Assembly (NCBI GenBank): GCA_029239875.1
Contig: JARBUD010000010.1
Coordinates: forward strand, 1-64,000
Length of the DNA stretch: 64,000 bases
Direction: 5' to 3'
Source of the DNA: Xanthobacteraceae bacterium
GTDB taxonomy: Bacteria > Pseudomonadota > Alphaproteobacteria > Rhizobiales > Xanthobacteraceae
The notes beneath the pieces were generated by a model. The model did not search any database and was not told the DNA's origin. It was given only the letters and a program-made list of their open reading frames with translations. The translations under genes were made by a program, and so were the position numbers. Positions 36,198 through 45,891 of this stretch are shown in pieces; the stretch's first letter is position 1, and the number at the start of each line of letters is the position of its first letter.

Positions 36198-38570
36198 ATG
36201 CCGGCCGAGTCGACCCCCACGCTGAGCCCCGACCTCGCGACGCGCATGAACGCCTGGTGGCGGGCGGCGAACTATCTCTCGGTCGGCCAGATCTACCTGC
36301 TCGCCAACCCGCTGCTGCGCGAGAAGCTGACGCTCGATCACGTCAAGCCGCGCCTGCTCGGCCATTGGGGCACGACGCCCGGGCTGAACTTCATCTATGT
36401 CCACCTCAACCGCGTCATCAACGACACCGGCGCCGAGGTGCTGTTCATCGCCGGCCCCGGCCACGGGGCGCCCGGCGTGGTGGCCGCGACCTATCTCGAA
36501 GGCACCTATTCCGAGCTCTACCCGGACGTCTCGCAGGACGAGGCCGGCCTGTGCCGGCTGTTCCGCCAGTTCTCCTTCCCGGGCGGCATTCCCAGCCACG
36601 CGGCGCCGGAGACCCCCGGCTCGATCCATGAGGGCGGCGAGCTCGGCTATTCGCTCTCACATGCCTATGGCGCGGTGCTCGACAATCCCGACCTGGTCGT
36701 CGCCTGCGTGGTCGGCGACGGCGAGGCCGAGACCGGCCCGCTCGCCACCTCCTGGCACGGCAACAAGTTCCTCAATCCGGCCGCGGACGGCGCGGTGCTG
36801 CCGATCCTGCACCTCAACGGCTACAAGATCGCCAACCCCACCGTGCTCGCCCGCATCTCGCCGGAGGAGCTCAAGTGCCTGATGGAAGGCTTCGGCTACG
36901 CGCCGATCTTCGTCGAGGGCGACGAGCCGGAGGCGATGCACCAGTTGATGGCGGCCGCGCTCGACAAGGCCTTCGCCGACATCCGCGCCATCCAGAAGGC
37001 GGCGCGCGAGGGCGGCGACACGCAGCGCCCGCGCTGGCCGATGATCGTGCTGCGGAGCCCCAAGGGCTGGACCGGCCCGAAGACGGTCGACGGCAAGAAG
37101 GCCGAGGGCTTCTGGCGCTCGCACCAGGTGCCGTTCTCCGACATGTCGAAGCCCGAGCACCTCACCCTGCTCGAAGAGTGGATGAAGAGCTACAAGCCGG
37201 AGGAGCTGTTTGACGAGGCCGGGCACCTGCGTCCCGAGATCGCCTCGCTCTCGCCCGCCGGCGAGAAGCGCATGAGCGCCAACCCGCACGCCAATGGCGG
37301 CGCGCTGCGCCGGCCGCTGCGCCTGCCCGACTTCACCACCTATGCCGTCGACGTGCCGCATCCTGGCGGCGTCGAGCTGGAATCGACCTACATCATGGGC
37401 ACCTTCCTGCGCGACGTGATGAAGGCCAACGGGGACGCGAAGAACTTCCGCGTCTTCGGCCCGGACGAGACCGCCTCCAACCGGCTGCAGGCGCTGTTCG
37501 AGGTCACCAACCGCGCCTGGGACGCGGAGAAGCTCGACTATGACGACCACCTCGCCCGCGACGGCCGGGTGATGGAGATGCTCTCCGAGCACATGTGCCA
37601 GGGCTGGCTGGAGGGCTATCTTCTCACCGGCCGGCACGGGCTGTTCTCCTGCTACGAGGCGTTCATCCACATCATCGATTCAATGTTCAACCAGCACGCC
37701 AAATGGCTGAAGTCCTCGAAGGAGGTGGAGTGGCGCCGGCCCATCGCCTCGCTCAACTATTTGCTGACCTCGCATGTCTGGCGGCAGGACCATAACGGCT
37801 TCAGCCATCAGGACCCGGGCTTCATCGACCATGTGGTGAACAAGAAGGCGGACATCGTCCGCGTCTACCTGCCGCCGGACGCCAACACCCTGCTCTACGT
37901 CACCGACCACTGCCTGAAGAGCTGGAACCGGGTGAACGTCATCGTCGCCGGCAAGCAGCCGGCGCCGCAATGGCTCGACATGGATGCCGCCATCAAGCAC
38001 TGCGCGGCGGGCATCGGCACCTGGGAATGGGCGAGCACGGATGAGGGCGTCGAGCCGGACGTCGTGCTCGCCTGCGCCGGCGACGTCCCAACGCTGGAGA
38101 CGCTCGCCGCCACCGACCTGCTGCGCGGGTATTTCCCCGATCTCAAGGTGCGGGTGGTCAACGTCGTCGACCTGATGACGCTGCAGCCGAAGTCGGAGCA
38201 CCCGCACGGGCTGTCGGAGGCGGATTTCGACGCGCTGTTCACCAGGGACAAGCCGGTGATCTTCGCCTATCACGGCTATCCCTGGCTCATCCACCGCCTC
38301 GCCTATCGCCGCACCAACCACAACAACATGCATGTGCGCGGCTATATCGAGGAGGGCTCGACCACCACGCCCTTCGACATGGTGGTGCGCAACCGGCTCG
38401 ACCGCTTCCACCTCGTCGCCGACGTGATCGAGCGGGTGCCGAAGCTCTCCGGCAATGTGCATGTACGCCAGGCGATCCGCGACAAGCTGACCGAGCATGC
38501 GCGCTACATCCGCGCCCACGGGCTCGACATGCCGGAGGTACGCGACTGGCGCTGGCCGGGAAGCGAATGA
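36198..38570 (+). CDS. xfp: Phosphoketolase (xylulose-5-P/fructose-6-P)
   Basis: Thiamine-diphosphate enzyme that splits xylulose 5-phosphate or fructose 6-phosphate with phosphate to acetyl phosphate. 790 residues from the ATG at 36198, the typical length; this ATG has GGAGAGG upstream, whereas the track start at 36180 has none. Family motifs: GHGAPG near 95, [15 protein letters not shown] (signature) and GDGEAETGP for Mg/ThDP binding. The C-terminal part is intact to the end. No acetate kinase or phosphotransacetylase gene is adjacent in the window. Confidence 0.95.
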   Translation: MPAESTPTLSPDLATRMNAWWRAANYLSVGQIYLLANPLLREKLTLDHVKPRLLGHWGTTPGLNFIYVHLNRVINDTGAEVLFIAGPGHGAPGVVAATYLEGTYSELYPDVSQDEAGLCRLFRQFSFPGGIPSHAAPETPGSIHEGGELGYSLSHAYGAVLDNPDLVVACVVGDGEAETGPLATSWHGNKFLNPAADGAVLPILHLNGYKIANPTVLARISPEELKCLMEGFGYAPIFVEGDEPEAMHQLMAAALDKAFADIRAIQKAAREGGDTQRPRWPMIVLRSPKGWTGPKTVDGKKAEGFWRSHQVPFSDMSKPEHLTLLEEWMKSYKPEELFDEAGHLRPEIASLSPAGEKRMSANPHANGGALRRPLRLPDFTTYAVDVPHPGGVELESTYIMGTFLRDVMKANGDAKNFRVFGPDETASNRLQALFEVTNRAWDAEKLDYDDHLARDGRVMEMLSEHMCQGWLEGYLLTGRHGLFSCYEAFIHIIDSMFNQHAKWLKSSKEVEWRRPIASLNYLLTSHVWRQDHNGFSHQDPGFIDHVVNKKADIVRVYLPPDANTLLYVTDHCLKSWNRVNVIVAGKQPAPQWLDMDAAIKHCAAGIGTWEWASTDEGVEPDVVLACAGDVPTLETLAATDLLRGYFPDLKVRVVNVVDLMTLQPKSEHPHGLSEADFDALFTRDKPVIFAYHGYPWLIHRLAYRRTNHNNMHVRGYIEEGSTTTPFDMVVRNRLDRFHLVADVIERVPKLSGNVHVRQAIRDKLTEHARYIRAHGLDMPEVRDWRWPGSE

Positions 38571-38670
38571 GGGCTGCATGACCTTCGGTCACTGACAGGC
38601 CGCGGACAGGTCGCCGACGCTAGCGTGCCGGCGTTCGCTGCTTCCAGCGGACTGTCAGGAACGGAACGTC

Positions 38671-38952
38671 ATGCAGAAGATCCTCTTCGCCCTGTCTGCC
38701 CTCGCCATCGTCGCGCCGGCGGCCGTCACCTCCGCCGCCGCCGGACCGGCCTGCACCACGGAAGCCAAGGACAAGTGGCTGCCCGAGGACGCCATGAAGG
38801 CGAAGGTCGCCGAGATGGGCTACCAGAAGATCAAGACCTTCAAGGTCTCCGGCAGCTGCTACGAGATCTACGGCTACACCAAGGACAACAAGAAGGCCGA
38901 GGTCTACTTCAACCCCGTCACCGGCGCGGTCGTGAAGTCCGAGATCGATTGA
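38671..38952 (+). CDS. PepSY-domain secreted protein
   Basis: 93 residues: signal peptide (KILFALSALAIVAPAAVTSA) then a single PepSY-like domain (EDAMKAKVAEMGYQKIKTFKVSG cut here, ending EVYFNPVTGAVVKSEID). Short periplasmic PepSY proteins often accompany cytochrome b561 genes and two-component systems, as here. It overlaps the cytochrome gene by one base (TGATG). The function is unknown; binding of a ligand or inhibition of a partner has been proposed for the domain. Confidence 0.88.
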   Translation: MQKILFALSALAIVAPAAVTSAAAGPACTTEAKDKWLPEDAMKAKVAEMGYQKIKTFKVSGSCYEIYGYTKDNKKAEVYFNPVTGAVVKSEID

Positions 38953-39527
38953 TGACGCAGCAGATGGCGCAGGCCGGGGCGATGGCCCCGGCCGCGGGCG
39001 CGGGCGTCCGAGTGTGGGACCCGGTCGTGCGCCTGTTCCACTGGACCGTCGTCGCCGGCTGCGTCCTCAACCTGTTCGTCCTCGAGGACGGCGAGCTCCC
39101 GCACGAGATCGTCGGCTACGTCGTGGCGGCGGCGCTCGTCGTCCGCTTCGTCTGGGGATTCGTCGGCACGAAGCATGCGCGTTTCTCGGACTTCGTGCCG
39201 ACGCCCTCCCGCCTGAACGCCTATGTCGCGGCGCTCCTGCGCGGCCGCGAGCCGCGCCTGCTCGGCCACAATCCGGCCGGGGCGGTGATGATGCTGGCGC
39301 TCATGGTGCTGCTCGCCGGCGTGTCCGTCACCGGCTGGATGACGACGCTCGACGCGTTCTGGGGAGAGGACTGGCTGGAAGGGCTGCACGAAGGCCTCGC
39401 CAATGCCATACTGGTGCTCGCCCTGCTGCACGCGGCGGCCGCCCTGTTCGAAAGCTGGCGCCACCGCGAGAACCTGGTCTGGGCGATGGTGACGGGACGC
39501 AAGAAGTCCATGGGTGCGAGGCCGTGA
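38952..39527 (+). CDS. Cytochrome b561 family protein
   Basis: 191 residues, four transmembrane helices. Likely haem ligands are the histidines in VVRLFHWTVV, ELPHEIVGY and VLALLHAAAALFESWRH. The start is the ATG in the TGATG overlap with the PepSY gene. Such diheme membrane cytochromes pass electrons between quinol and periplasmic partners. The unit PepSY-cytochrome-response regulator-kinase is probably one operon. Confidence 0.92.
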   Translation: MTQQMAQAGAMAPAAGAGVRVWDPVVRLFHWTVVAGCVLNLFVLEDGELPHEIVGYVVAAALVVRFVWGFVGTKHARFSDFVPTPSRLNAYVAALLRGREPRLLGHNPAGAVMMLALMVLLAGVSVTGWMTTLDAFWGEDWLEGLHEGLANAILVLALLHAAAALFESWRHRENLVWAMVTGRKKSMGARP

Positions 39528-39534
39528 GAAAGCC

Positions 39535-40209
39535 TTGAGGCTGTTGCTGGTCGAAGACAGCCCCCGGCTGCGCGAGCTGGTGGGCGAGACGATACGCGGC
39601 GCCGGCTGGCGGCTCGACGCCGTCGGCAGCGCGTCCGAGGCCGACGCCGCGCTCGCGAGCACCCGCTACGACCTGATCCTGCTCGACCTCGGCCTGCCGG
39701 ACGGCGACGGGCTCGACCTGCTGCGCGACCTGCGCGCGCGCCGGGACGCGACGCCGGTGCTGGTGCTCACCGCCCGCGGCGCGGTCGACGAGCGCATCGC
39801 CGGCCTCGACGCCGGGGCGGACGACTACCTCGCCAAGCCCTTCAACAACGGCGAACTGCTTGCCCGGGCGCGGGCGCTGCTGCGCCGCGCGCCGCTCTCC
39901 TCGCATCCGGTGCTGGAGGCGGGCGCCCTGCGCTACGATCCCGCCACCCACGAGGTGCGCTGCGGCGAGGAGGTGCTGGGCCTCGCGCCGCGCGAGCGGG
40001 CGATGCTGGAGATATTGATGCGCAATGTCGGGCGGGTGACGCCCAAGCGCGGGCTGGAGGAGAAGCTCTCCGAATTCGACGGCGAGATGAGCCCGAACGC
40101 CATCGAGGTCATGCTCTCGCGCCTGCGCCGCAAGCTCGCCCCCTACACCACCGGCACCGCCATCGAGACGGTGCGCGGCGTCGGCTACCTGCTGCGCGAG
40201 ACCGAGTGA
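39535..40209 (+). CDS. Response regulator, OmpR/PhoB family
   Basis: Receiver domain with acidic pocket LLVEDS, phosphoacceptor Asp in LILLDLGLPDGDG, and Lys in YLAKPF; then an OmpR-type winged helix ending VRGVGYLLRE. The start is uncertain: TTG at 39535 gives MRLLLVEDS as in homologues, while GTG at 39514 in the track would overlap the cytochrome gene by 14 bases. The stop overlaps the kinase start in TGATG. It presumably controls this operon in response to the kinase. Confidence 0.92.
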   Translation: MRLLLVEDSPRLRELVGETIRGAGWRLDAVGSASEADAALASTRYDLILLDLGLPDGDGLDLLRDLRARRDATPVLVLTARGAVDERIAGLDAGADDYLAKPFNNGELLARARALLRRAPLSSHPVLEAGALRYDPATHEVRCGEEVLGLAPRERAMLEILMRNVGRVTPKRGLEEKLSEFDGEMSPNAIEVMLSRLRRKLAPYTTGTAIETVRGVGYLLRETE

Positions 40210-41564
40210 TGCCCACGGGGGCAAGGCGGCCGCTCGGGCGCATCGTCGCCCTGCGCATCGTGCTCTTCGCCGCGCTCGCCATGCTGGCGCAGCTCGTCGC
40301 GGTGCTCGTCGAATATGGCCGCGACCCGGAATATCTCTCACTGCTCGCGCTGGAGCAGGAGACGGACGCGCTCGCCGCCGGGCTGACGCACAGGGGCACG
40401 CACCTCGCCTACCAGTTGCCCGCGGCGCTCGACGGGCGCTACGGCACGGACGATTCCGGCTATGTCGCGCGGGTGCGCACCGCGAGCGGCGTGGTGCTGT
40501 TCTCCCATTGCGACGATGCCTGCACGCAGCACTTCCTCCCGCTCGAGCTCAACCCGCCGACCTTCTGGCTGCGCGTCATCAGCCCCGGCTATCCATTGTC
40601 CTTCGCCGGCGGGCGCATCATCGAGAGCGGCGACCAGAGGATCTTCTTCGAGATCGCCATGAGCGGCGACACCCAGCACGTGGTGTGGGAGGTGCTGGCC
40701 GACGAGGTGCTCGATCACATGATCCTGCCGATGAGCCTGACGCTCATCTTCGTGCTCGGCGCGAGCCTCCTCTCCATCCGCTCGGCGCTGCGGCCGGTAA
40801 CGGCGGCGGCGGAGAAGGCGGAACATCTCGACCCGCTCAGCCCGGATGCGCGGATCGAGGAGGCGGGCATGCCGCGCGAGATCGCCCAGCTCGCCGGCGC
40901 GGTGAACCGCTCCTATGCCCGCACCCGCGAATTGATGAGCGCGCAGAAGCTGTTCACCTCCGCCATCGCCCACGAGATCCGCACCCCGCTCGCGGTCATC
41001 CGGCTGGAGCTGGAGCGCATCGACCATCCCGCCGCCCGGCGCGCGACCGCCGAGCTCGACGAGCTCGGCCATTTCGTCGAACAGCTGGTCACGCTGGCGC
41101 GGCTGGAGGCCTCCGACCGCAGCGGCTTCGTGCCGGTGGCGCTCGACGAGCTCGGCCGCGACATCACCGGCACGCTGGCGCCCTTCGTCTATGCCCGCGG
41201 CGCCTCCATCGCCTTCGAGGGCGAGCCGGGGCCGGTGGTGCTCGGCCATGCCGCGCTGCTGAAGGACGCGGCACGCAACCTGATCGAGAACGCGGTGCGC
41301 CATGGCGGGGCGGGCGTCTCCATCCTCGTCTCGGCCGGACCCGGCGCGGTGCTCACGGTGAGCGACGACGGCGTCGGCTTCGAGCCGGCGGGCGGCGAGG
41401 CGCCGCATTACCGGCGCGCCGGCGGGCTCGGCATCGGGCTGGAGATCGTCCGCCGCATCGCCACGCTGCATGGCGGGCGGCTGGAAGTCGAGCGCATCGC
41501 CCCGCACGGCACGTGCGCGCGCCTCGTCTTCCCGCCGGCGGGCGAGGTCACACCCGCTCGATGA
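40209..41564 (+). CDS. Two-component sensor histidine kinase
   Basis: 451 residues: transmembrane helix at about 12-35, periplasmic sensor to about 165, second helix (LPMSLTLIFVLGASLL), then HisKA with FTSAIAHEIRTPLAVIRLE (phosphorylated histidine) and HATPase with NLIENAVRHG, DDGVGFEP and GGLGIGLEIVRRI. A canonical HAMP is not obvious. ATG at 40209 overlaps the regulator stop by one base. The signal is unknown; the PepSY/cytochrome neighbours suggest a redox or envelope cue. It runs 17 bases into the converging DUF72 gene. Confidence 0.93.
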   Translation: MPTGARRPLGRIVALRIVLFAALAMLAQLVAVLVEYGRDPEYLSLLALEQETDALAAGLTHRGTHLAYQLPAALDGRYGTDDSGYVARVRTASGVVLFSHCDDACTQHFLPLELNPPTFWLRVISPGYPLSFAGGRIIESGDQRIFFEIAMSGDTQHVVWEVLADEVLDHMILPMSLTLIFVLGASLLSIRSALRPVTAAAEKAEHLDPLSPDARIEEAGMPREIAQLAGAVNRSYARTRELMSAQKLFTSAIAHEIRTPLAVIRLELERIDHPAARRATAELDELGHFVEQLVTLARLEASDRSGFVPVALDELGRDITGTLAPFVYARGASIAFEGEPGPVVLGHAALLKDAARNLIENAVRHGGAGVSILVSAGPGAVLTVSDDGVGFEPAGGEAPHYRRAGGLGIGLEIVRRIATLHGGRLEVERIAPHGTCARLVFPPAGEVTPAR

Positions 41565-42348
41565 GCGCCATGGCGGCGGCGGGGTTGCGCGGCTTGAAGC
41601 CGCTGATGACGAAGAGGAATACCTCGCGCGGCTCTTCCTTTGCGGCGGGCGCGAGCAGCTGGTCCTTCAGCGCCGGCGGCGTGCGGCCTTCCGACCACGC
41701 CTTGGCCGCCTCCGCCCAGCTATCCAGCGCCTTGCTGGAATAGCCGAGCGCCTCGTCCTCGCTCGTGCCCATGATGCGGGCATAGACGAAGGGCGCGGTG
41801 ACGTCGGCAATGGAAGGAAACTCGCTGTCGCCGGCGAAGATGATGGCGACGCCGTATTCGCGTGCCAGCTCAACGAACTCCTTCGCCTTGAAGCTGTCGT
41901 GCCGCACCTCCACCGCGTGGCGGATGTCGCGCCCGTCGACGCGCTTGGGCAGCAGCTTGAGGAAGCCCTCGAAATCGGCCGGATCGAACTTCTTGGTGCC
42001 CATGAACTGCCAGTTCACCGGGCCGAGCTTCTCCTTCAATTCGGTCACGCCCGAGTTGAAGAAGCGCTCGACGGATTCACCCGCCTCCGCCAGCACCCGG
42101 CGATTGGTGGTGAAGCGCGGGCCCTTCAGCGTGAAGACGAAGCCTTCCGGCGTCTCGGCATGCCATTTGGCGAAGCTCTCGGGCTTCTGCGAGCCGTAAT
42201 AGGTGCCGTTGATCTCGATCGCCGTCAGTTTCGAGCCGGCATATTCCAGCTCGCGCTTCTGGGCGAGGCCCTCGGGATAGAAGTTCCCGCGCCAGGGCTC
42301 GAAGGTCCAGCCGCCGACGCCGATGCGGATGGGTCCATGCTTCGACAT
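41548..42348 (-). CDS. DUF72 (YecE-like) protein
   Basis: 266 residues of the DUF72 TIM-barrel family, with IRIGVGGWTFEPWRGNFYP at the start, AIEINGTYYG, and HAVEVRHDSF in the middle. The biochemical role of the family is not established. It converges on and overlaps the histidine kinase by 17 bases. It is monocistronic as far as can be seen. Confidence 0.9.
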   Translation of the reverse strand: MSKHGPIRIGVGGWTFEPWRGNFYPEGLAQKRELEYAGSKLTAIEINGTYYGSQKPESFAKWHAETPEGFVFTLKGPRFTTNRRVLAEAGESVERFFNSGVTELKEKLGPVNWQFMGTKKFDPADFEGFLKLLPKRVDGRDIRHAVEVRHDSFKAKEFVELAREYGVAIIFAGDSEFPSIADVTAPFVYARIMGTSEDEALGYSSKALDSWAEAAKAWSEGRTPPALKDQLLAPAAKEEPREVFLFVISGFKPRNPAAAMALIERV

Positions 42349-42419
42349 CGCGACCTCGCTTGTGAGCGCCTAGGGGAAGGGATTCCGGCGCGGGAAAATG
42401 CCACGAAACGCCGCCGCCG

Positions 42420-43526
42420 TCACAGCCGTCGCCGCCCGCCGGCCGTCTCGCCGACGGCAGGCGGTGGCAGATCGGGCACGGTCCGCACGTTCAGGGAAGC
42501 ATCCTGTACCTCCGGCGGGCGCGAGCCGCCGCGATATTGCCGGGGCGACATGCCGAAGGCCTTGCGGAACTCGCGCGAGAAATGCGCCGCGTCGGAGAAG
42601 CCGCAGTCGAAGGCGATCTCGGTGATGCTGCGGGGGCTGTTGGTCAGCATCCAGCACGCATAGTCCTTGCGCAGCTCGCGCTGGAAAGCGGCGGGCGAGA
42701 CGCTGAGCGCGGTGCTGAAGGCTCGCTCCAATTGCCGGCTCGAACAGCCGACATAGCGGGCGATGGCGTCGATCGAGGGCGGATCGTCCAGGCGCTGCTC
42801 CATGAAATGGACGGCCTGATGCACCCGCGCATCGGTGACGCCGCCGAGATCGGCGAAGAAATGCGGTTGCGGCAGCGAGGAAGGGCGCATGCCCTGCAGC
42901 ATCATGTGCCGCACCGCCTGGTTGGCCTTGGCCGCCCCACAATGGCGCGTGACGAGGTAGAGGCCGAGATCGATCGCGGCGGTGGAACCGGCGCAGGACA
43001 GGACGTCGCCCTCGTCGACGAACAGCTTATCGGTCACCGGACGCAGCGTCGGGAACTGGGCCTGGAAGGCCTCCAGCACGTTCCAGTGGACGCAGGCGGT
43101 GCGTTTCTCGAACAGGCCGGCCTGCGCGATGGCGAAGGTGCCGGTGCACACCCCGATCAGCCGCACGCCGGCCCCCGCGGCGCGCCGCAGGTAGTCGAGC
43201 AGCGCCGCGGGATGGTGCTCGTTGAGATAGTCGTTGCCCCCGCACACCGCGATGTAGTCGAACTGCGCGGGGTCGAGCAGCGGCGAACTGTCGGAGATGA
43301 CCACGCCGCAACTGGCCCGCCGCGACGTGCCGTCAAGGCTCATCACCGTCCAGGAGGCATGGATCTGCCGGCTTCGCCCGCCATGATCGGCGGCGAGGCG
43401 CAGCGCGTCGATCAGCCCGCCGAAGGCGGCGAGGGTGAACTGGTCCAGCAGCACGAAGCCGACGCGCAGCGGCGAGGTGCGGGCGGACGCGAAGCGTTCG
43501 GCGGAGAGCGAAGGCACATGCGACAT
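42420..43526 (-). CDS. GlxA-type AraC regulator (DJ-1/PfpI domain)
   Basis: 368 residues from the ATG at 43526; the track start is a TTG 12 codons further out. The N-terminal DJ-1/PfpI-like sensor domain (VGFVLLDQFTLAAF, then GVCTGTFAIAQAG) is followed by an AraC DNA-binding domain with both helix-turn-helix parts (IDAIARYVGCSSRQLERAF; ITEIAFDCGFSDAAHFSREFRK). Regulators of this plan control amine, betaine, carnitine, arginine or hydroxyproline catabolism. Divergence from the ABC transporter and racemase-like gene supports such a target. A CGCCCT/AGGGCG inverted repeat lies between them at 43565-43582. Confidence 0.92.
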   Translation of the reverse strand: MSHVPSLSAERFASARTSPLRVGFVLLDQFTLAAFGGLIDALRLAADHGGRSRQIHASWTVMSLDGTSRRASCGVVISDSSPLLDPAQFDYIAVCGGNDYLNEHHPAALLDYLRRAAGAGVRLIGVCTGTFAIAQAGLFEKRTACVHWNVLEAFQAQFPTLRPVTDKLFVDEGDVLSCAGSTAAIDLGLYLVTRHCGAAKANQAVRHMMLQGMRPSSLPQPHFFADLGGVTDARVHQAVHFMEQRLDDPPSIDAIARYVGCSSRQLERAFSTALSVSPAAFQRELRKDYACWMLTNSPRSITEIAFDCGFSDAAHFSREFRKAFGMSPRQYRGGSRPPEVQDASLNVRTVPDLPPPAVGETAGGRRRL

Positions 43527-43621
43527 GTCGCCAATATCAAAGTTTCTGGCCCGATACTGCAAGCCGCCCTTGCGTCAGGGCGCGATTATCCGGCCGCCTG
43601 CACATGAGGGGAGATAACAAC

Positions 43622-44662
43622 ATGGCACGCATCCATGGTCTCGTTACCGCGTCGGCGCTCGCGCTCGGCGCCGCCATCGCGCCGGCATCGGCGCAGGAAG
43701 CCCTGCACGTCGCCTGGTACGGCGGCAACTGGGGAGACGCCTTCAAGGCCTGCGTGGCCGATCCCTTCACCAAGGCCACGGGCGTCACCGTGGTGCCGGA
43801 GGTCGGCACCTCCACCGTCACCCTGGCGAAGCTGCAGCAGCAGAAGGACGCCCCCACCATCGACGTCGCCTGGATGGATGGCGGCGTCAGCGAACTCGCC
43901 GACGCCGCGGGCGTGCTCGAGCCGATCACGCAAGCGGGCGTGCCGAACCTCGCCAACACGGTGCCGCAGGCGGTCTACAAGGACGATGGCGGCATCTATG
44001 CGGTTGGCACGGGCTACTACTCGCTCGGCCTGACCTACAACACGCAGGAGATCAAGGAGCCGCCGGCCTCCTGGAACGATCTGTGGAAGCCCGAATATGC
44101 CGATGCGGTGACGATCCCCTCACCGGCCAATTCCTCCGGCGTGCCGTTCCTGTTCTTCCTGCACAAGATCTGGAACGCGCCGGCCGGCGACTTCGCCCCG
44201 GTGTTCGCGAAGATCAAGGAACTCAAGCCGGCGCTGTTCTTCGATTCCTCGGGCGCGGCCTCCAATGCCTACCAGAGCGGCGAGGCGGTGATCGGCGCGC
44301 ATTTCAACGTCGGCGCCTTCGACCTCATCGCCAAGGGCCTGCCGATCGGCTTCACCGTGCCGAAGGAAGGCGTCTGGGCCACGGATGCCCGCCTGCATCT
44401 GGTGAAGAACGCCCCGCGCAAGGAGCTGGCGCAGAAGTTCATCGACACCGCGCTGACGCCCGAAGCCTCCGGCTGCCTCGCCGAGAAACTGTTCCTCGGC
44501 CCGTCGGTGAAGGGCGTCACCGTCTCCGCCGAGACCGCCCGCAAGCTGCCCTGGGGCGAGAAGGGCTCGGTCGAGAACCTCTATCTCCTGAACTGGGCCG
44601 AGGTGAACGCCAAGCGCGCCGAACTCGTCGACACTTGGAACCGCGAGATCGCCCGCAAGTAG
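43622..44662 (+). CDS. Extracellular solute-binding protein (PotD/spermidine-putrescine type)
   Basis: 346 residues, start with GGGGAG upstream, signal peptide to about residue 25 (ALALGAAIAPASAQ). The sequence ALHVAWYGGNWGDAFKACV begins a class of polyamine/opine/Fe-like binding proteins used by PotABCD relatives. It is the first gene of the transport operon and delivers the substrate to the two permeases. The ligand cannot be read from sequence; the downstream racemase-superfamily enzyme suggests a proline or hydroxyproline derivative or a betaine. Confidence 0.9.
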   Translation: MARIHGLVTASALALGAAIAPASAQEALHVAWYGGNWGDAFKACVADPFTKATGVTVVPEVGTSTVTLAKLQQQKDAPTIDVAWMDGGVSELADAAGVLEPITQAGVPNLANTVPQAVYKDDGGIYAVGTGYYSLGLTYNTQEIKEPPASWNDLWKPEYADAVTIPSPANSSGVPFLFFLHKIWNAPAGDFAPVFAKIKELKPALFFDSSGAASNAYQSGEAVIGAHFNVGAFDLIAKGLPIGFTVPKEGVWATDARLHLVKNAPRKELAQKFIDTALTPEASGCLAEKLFLGPSVKGVTVSAETARKLPWGEKGSVENLYLLNWAEVNAKRAELVDTWNREIARK

Positions 44663-44675
44663 AGGCGCGCGCTCC

Positions 44676-44706
44676 CTCCGCCCGGCCCCACTCCGTCCGG
44701 GCGGAG
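44676..44706 (+). promoter_or_regulatory. Intercistronic hairpin after the binding-protein gene
   Basis: CTCCGCCCGG and CCGGGCGGAG pair over ten bases around an 11-base loop, 14 bases after the stop. There is no T tract. Such hairpins often stabilise the binding-protein mRNA or lower read-through, giving more binding protein than pump. The rest of 44707-44847 shows no gene. Confidence 0.55.
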
Positions 44707-44847
44707 CCGTCCTCGACCCCATCGGTCCAGGGCCTCCGCCGGCGCATTGTCGCCGATCCCGGACGCTCTGGCGTAATCTGGCTCCGCCGACCTGGGACGG
44801 CCACCCTTCCGTGCGGCTGTCCGCCTTCTCAAGCCAGGACACCATCT

Positions 44848-45891
44848 GTGCAGCCACTTCTCACCATTGAATCCGTCTCGAAGCGCTTTGCCGGGCACCA
44901 GGCCCTGCACGAGGTCGACCTCGCGATCGACGGCGGCGAATTCATCGCGCTGCTGGGTCCGAGCGGCTGCGGCAAGACCACGCTCCTGCGCTGCATCGCC
45001 GGCTTCCTGAAGCCGGACGACGGCCGCATCCTCATCGAAGGCGCGGACATCACCGGCGCGCCGCCCTATCGCCGCCCGCTGAACACGGTGTTCCAGAGCT
45101 ACGCGCTCTTTCCCCATATGAGCGTCGCCGACAACGTCGCCTACGGCCCGCGCCGGGCCGGCACCGGCCGCGCCGAGGCGCAGTCCCGTGCCCGCGAGGC
45201 GCTGGCGCTGGTCGGGCTGGAGGAGATGGGCGAGCGGCTGCCGCGCGCGCTTTCCGGCGGCCAGCAGCAGCGCGTGGCGCTGGCCCGCGCGATCGTGAAC
45301 AGGCCGAAGCTGCTGCTGCTCGACGAACCGCTCTCCGCGCTCGACCTGAAGCTGCGCCGCCGCATGCAGATCGAGCTCAAGCACATCCAGGAAAAGCTCG
45401 GCATCGCCTTCATCTTCGTGACCCACGACCAGGAAGAGGCCATGGCGATGGCCAACCGGATCGTGGTGATGAATGCCGGGCGCATCGAGCAGATCGGCAC
45501 GCCCGCCGACATCTACCGGGCGCCGGCGAGCCGCTTCGTCGCCGAGTTCGTCGGCGAGCCGAACCTCATCCCGGTCGAGCCGGCGGGCCCGGGCCGCATG
45601 CGCCTCAAGGTCACCGGCGCCGAACTGCCCTATGCCGAGGGCGTGCGCTGCGTGATGGCGCGGCCGGAAGACCTCGTGCTCGTCGATGGCACGCCGCCCG
45701 CCGACCTCGCCACCGCTGCCGGCATCGTCGAGGAAGTGGTCGCCGTCGGTCCGGTGACGACGCTGTTCGTGCGCTGCGGCGACGTCGTGCTGAAGGTCGC
45801 CCGGCTCGGCATGTCCGCTGCCGCGCTGCATCCCGGCAGCGCCGTCACCCTCGGGCTGCGCGTTTCGGCGCTGCACCCGATCGTGGAGTGA
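44848..45891 (+). CDS. ABC transporter ATPase (PotA-like)
   Basis: 347 residues from the GTG at 44848, with AGGA upstream; the longer track ORF reaches back through the binding-protein gene and is not coding there. Walker A GPSGCGKT, Q-loop FQSYALFPHM, signature LSGGQQQRVALARA, Walker B LLLLDEPLSALD, H-loop FVTHDQEEA, and a C-terminal TOBE domain. It powers the PotB/PotC-like permeases that follow. The stop overlaps the next gene in GTGA. Confidence 0.94.
   Translation: MQPLLTIESVSKRFAGHQALHEVDLAIDGGEFIALLGPSGCGKTTLLRCIAGFLKPDDGRILIEGADITGAPPYRRPLNTVFQSYALFPHMSVADNVAYGPRRAGTGRAEAQSRAREALALVGLEEMGERLPRALSGGQQQRVALARAIVNRPKLLLLDEPLSALDLKLRRRMQIELKHIQEKLGIAFIFVTHDQEEAMAMANRIVVMNAGRIEQIGTPADIYRAPASRFVAEFVGEPNLIPVEPAGPGRMRLKVTGAELPYAEGVRCVMARPEDLVLVDGTPPADLATAAGIVEEVVAVGPVTTLFVRCGDVVLKVARLGMSAAALHPGSAVTLGLRVSALHPIVE

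Noticed and set aside
38625-38951. N-terminal extension of the cytochrome b561 ORF
   Set aside because: Overlaps the PepSY gene in another frame; the TGATG overlap gives the natural start.
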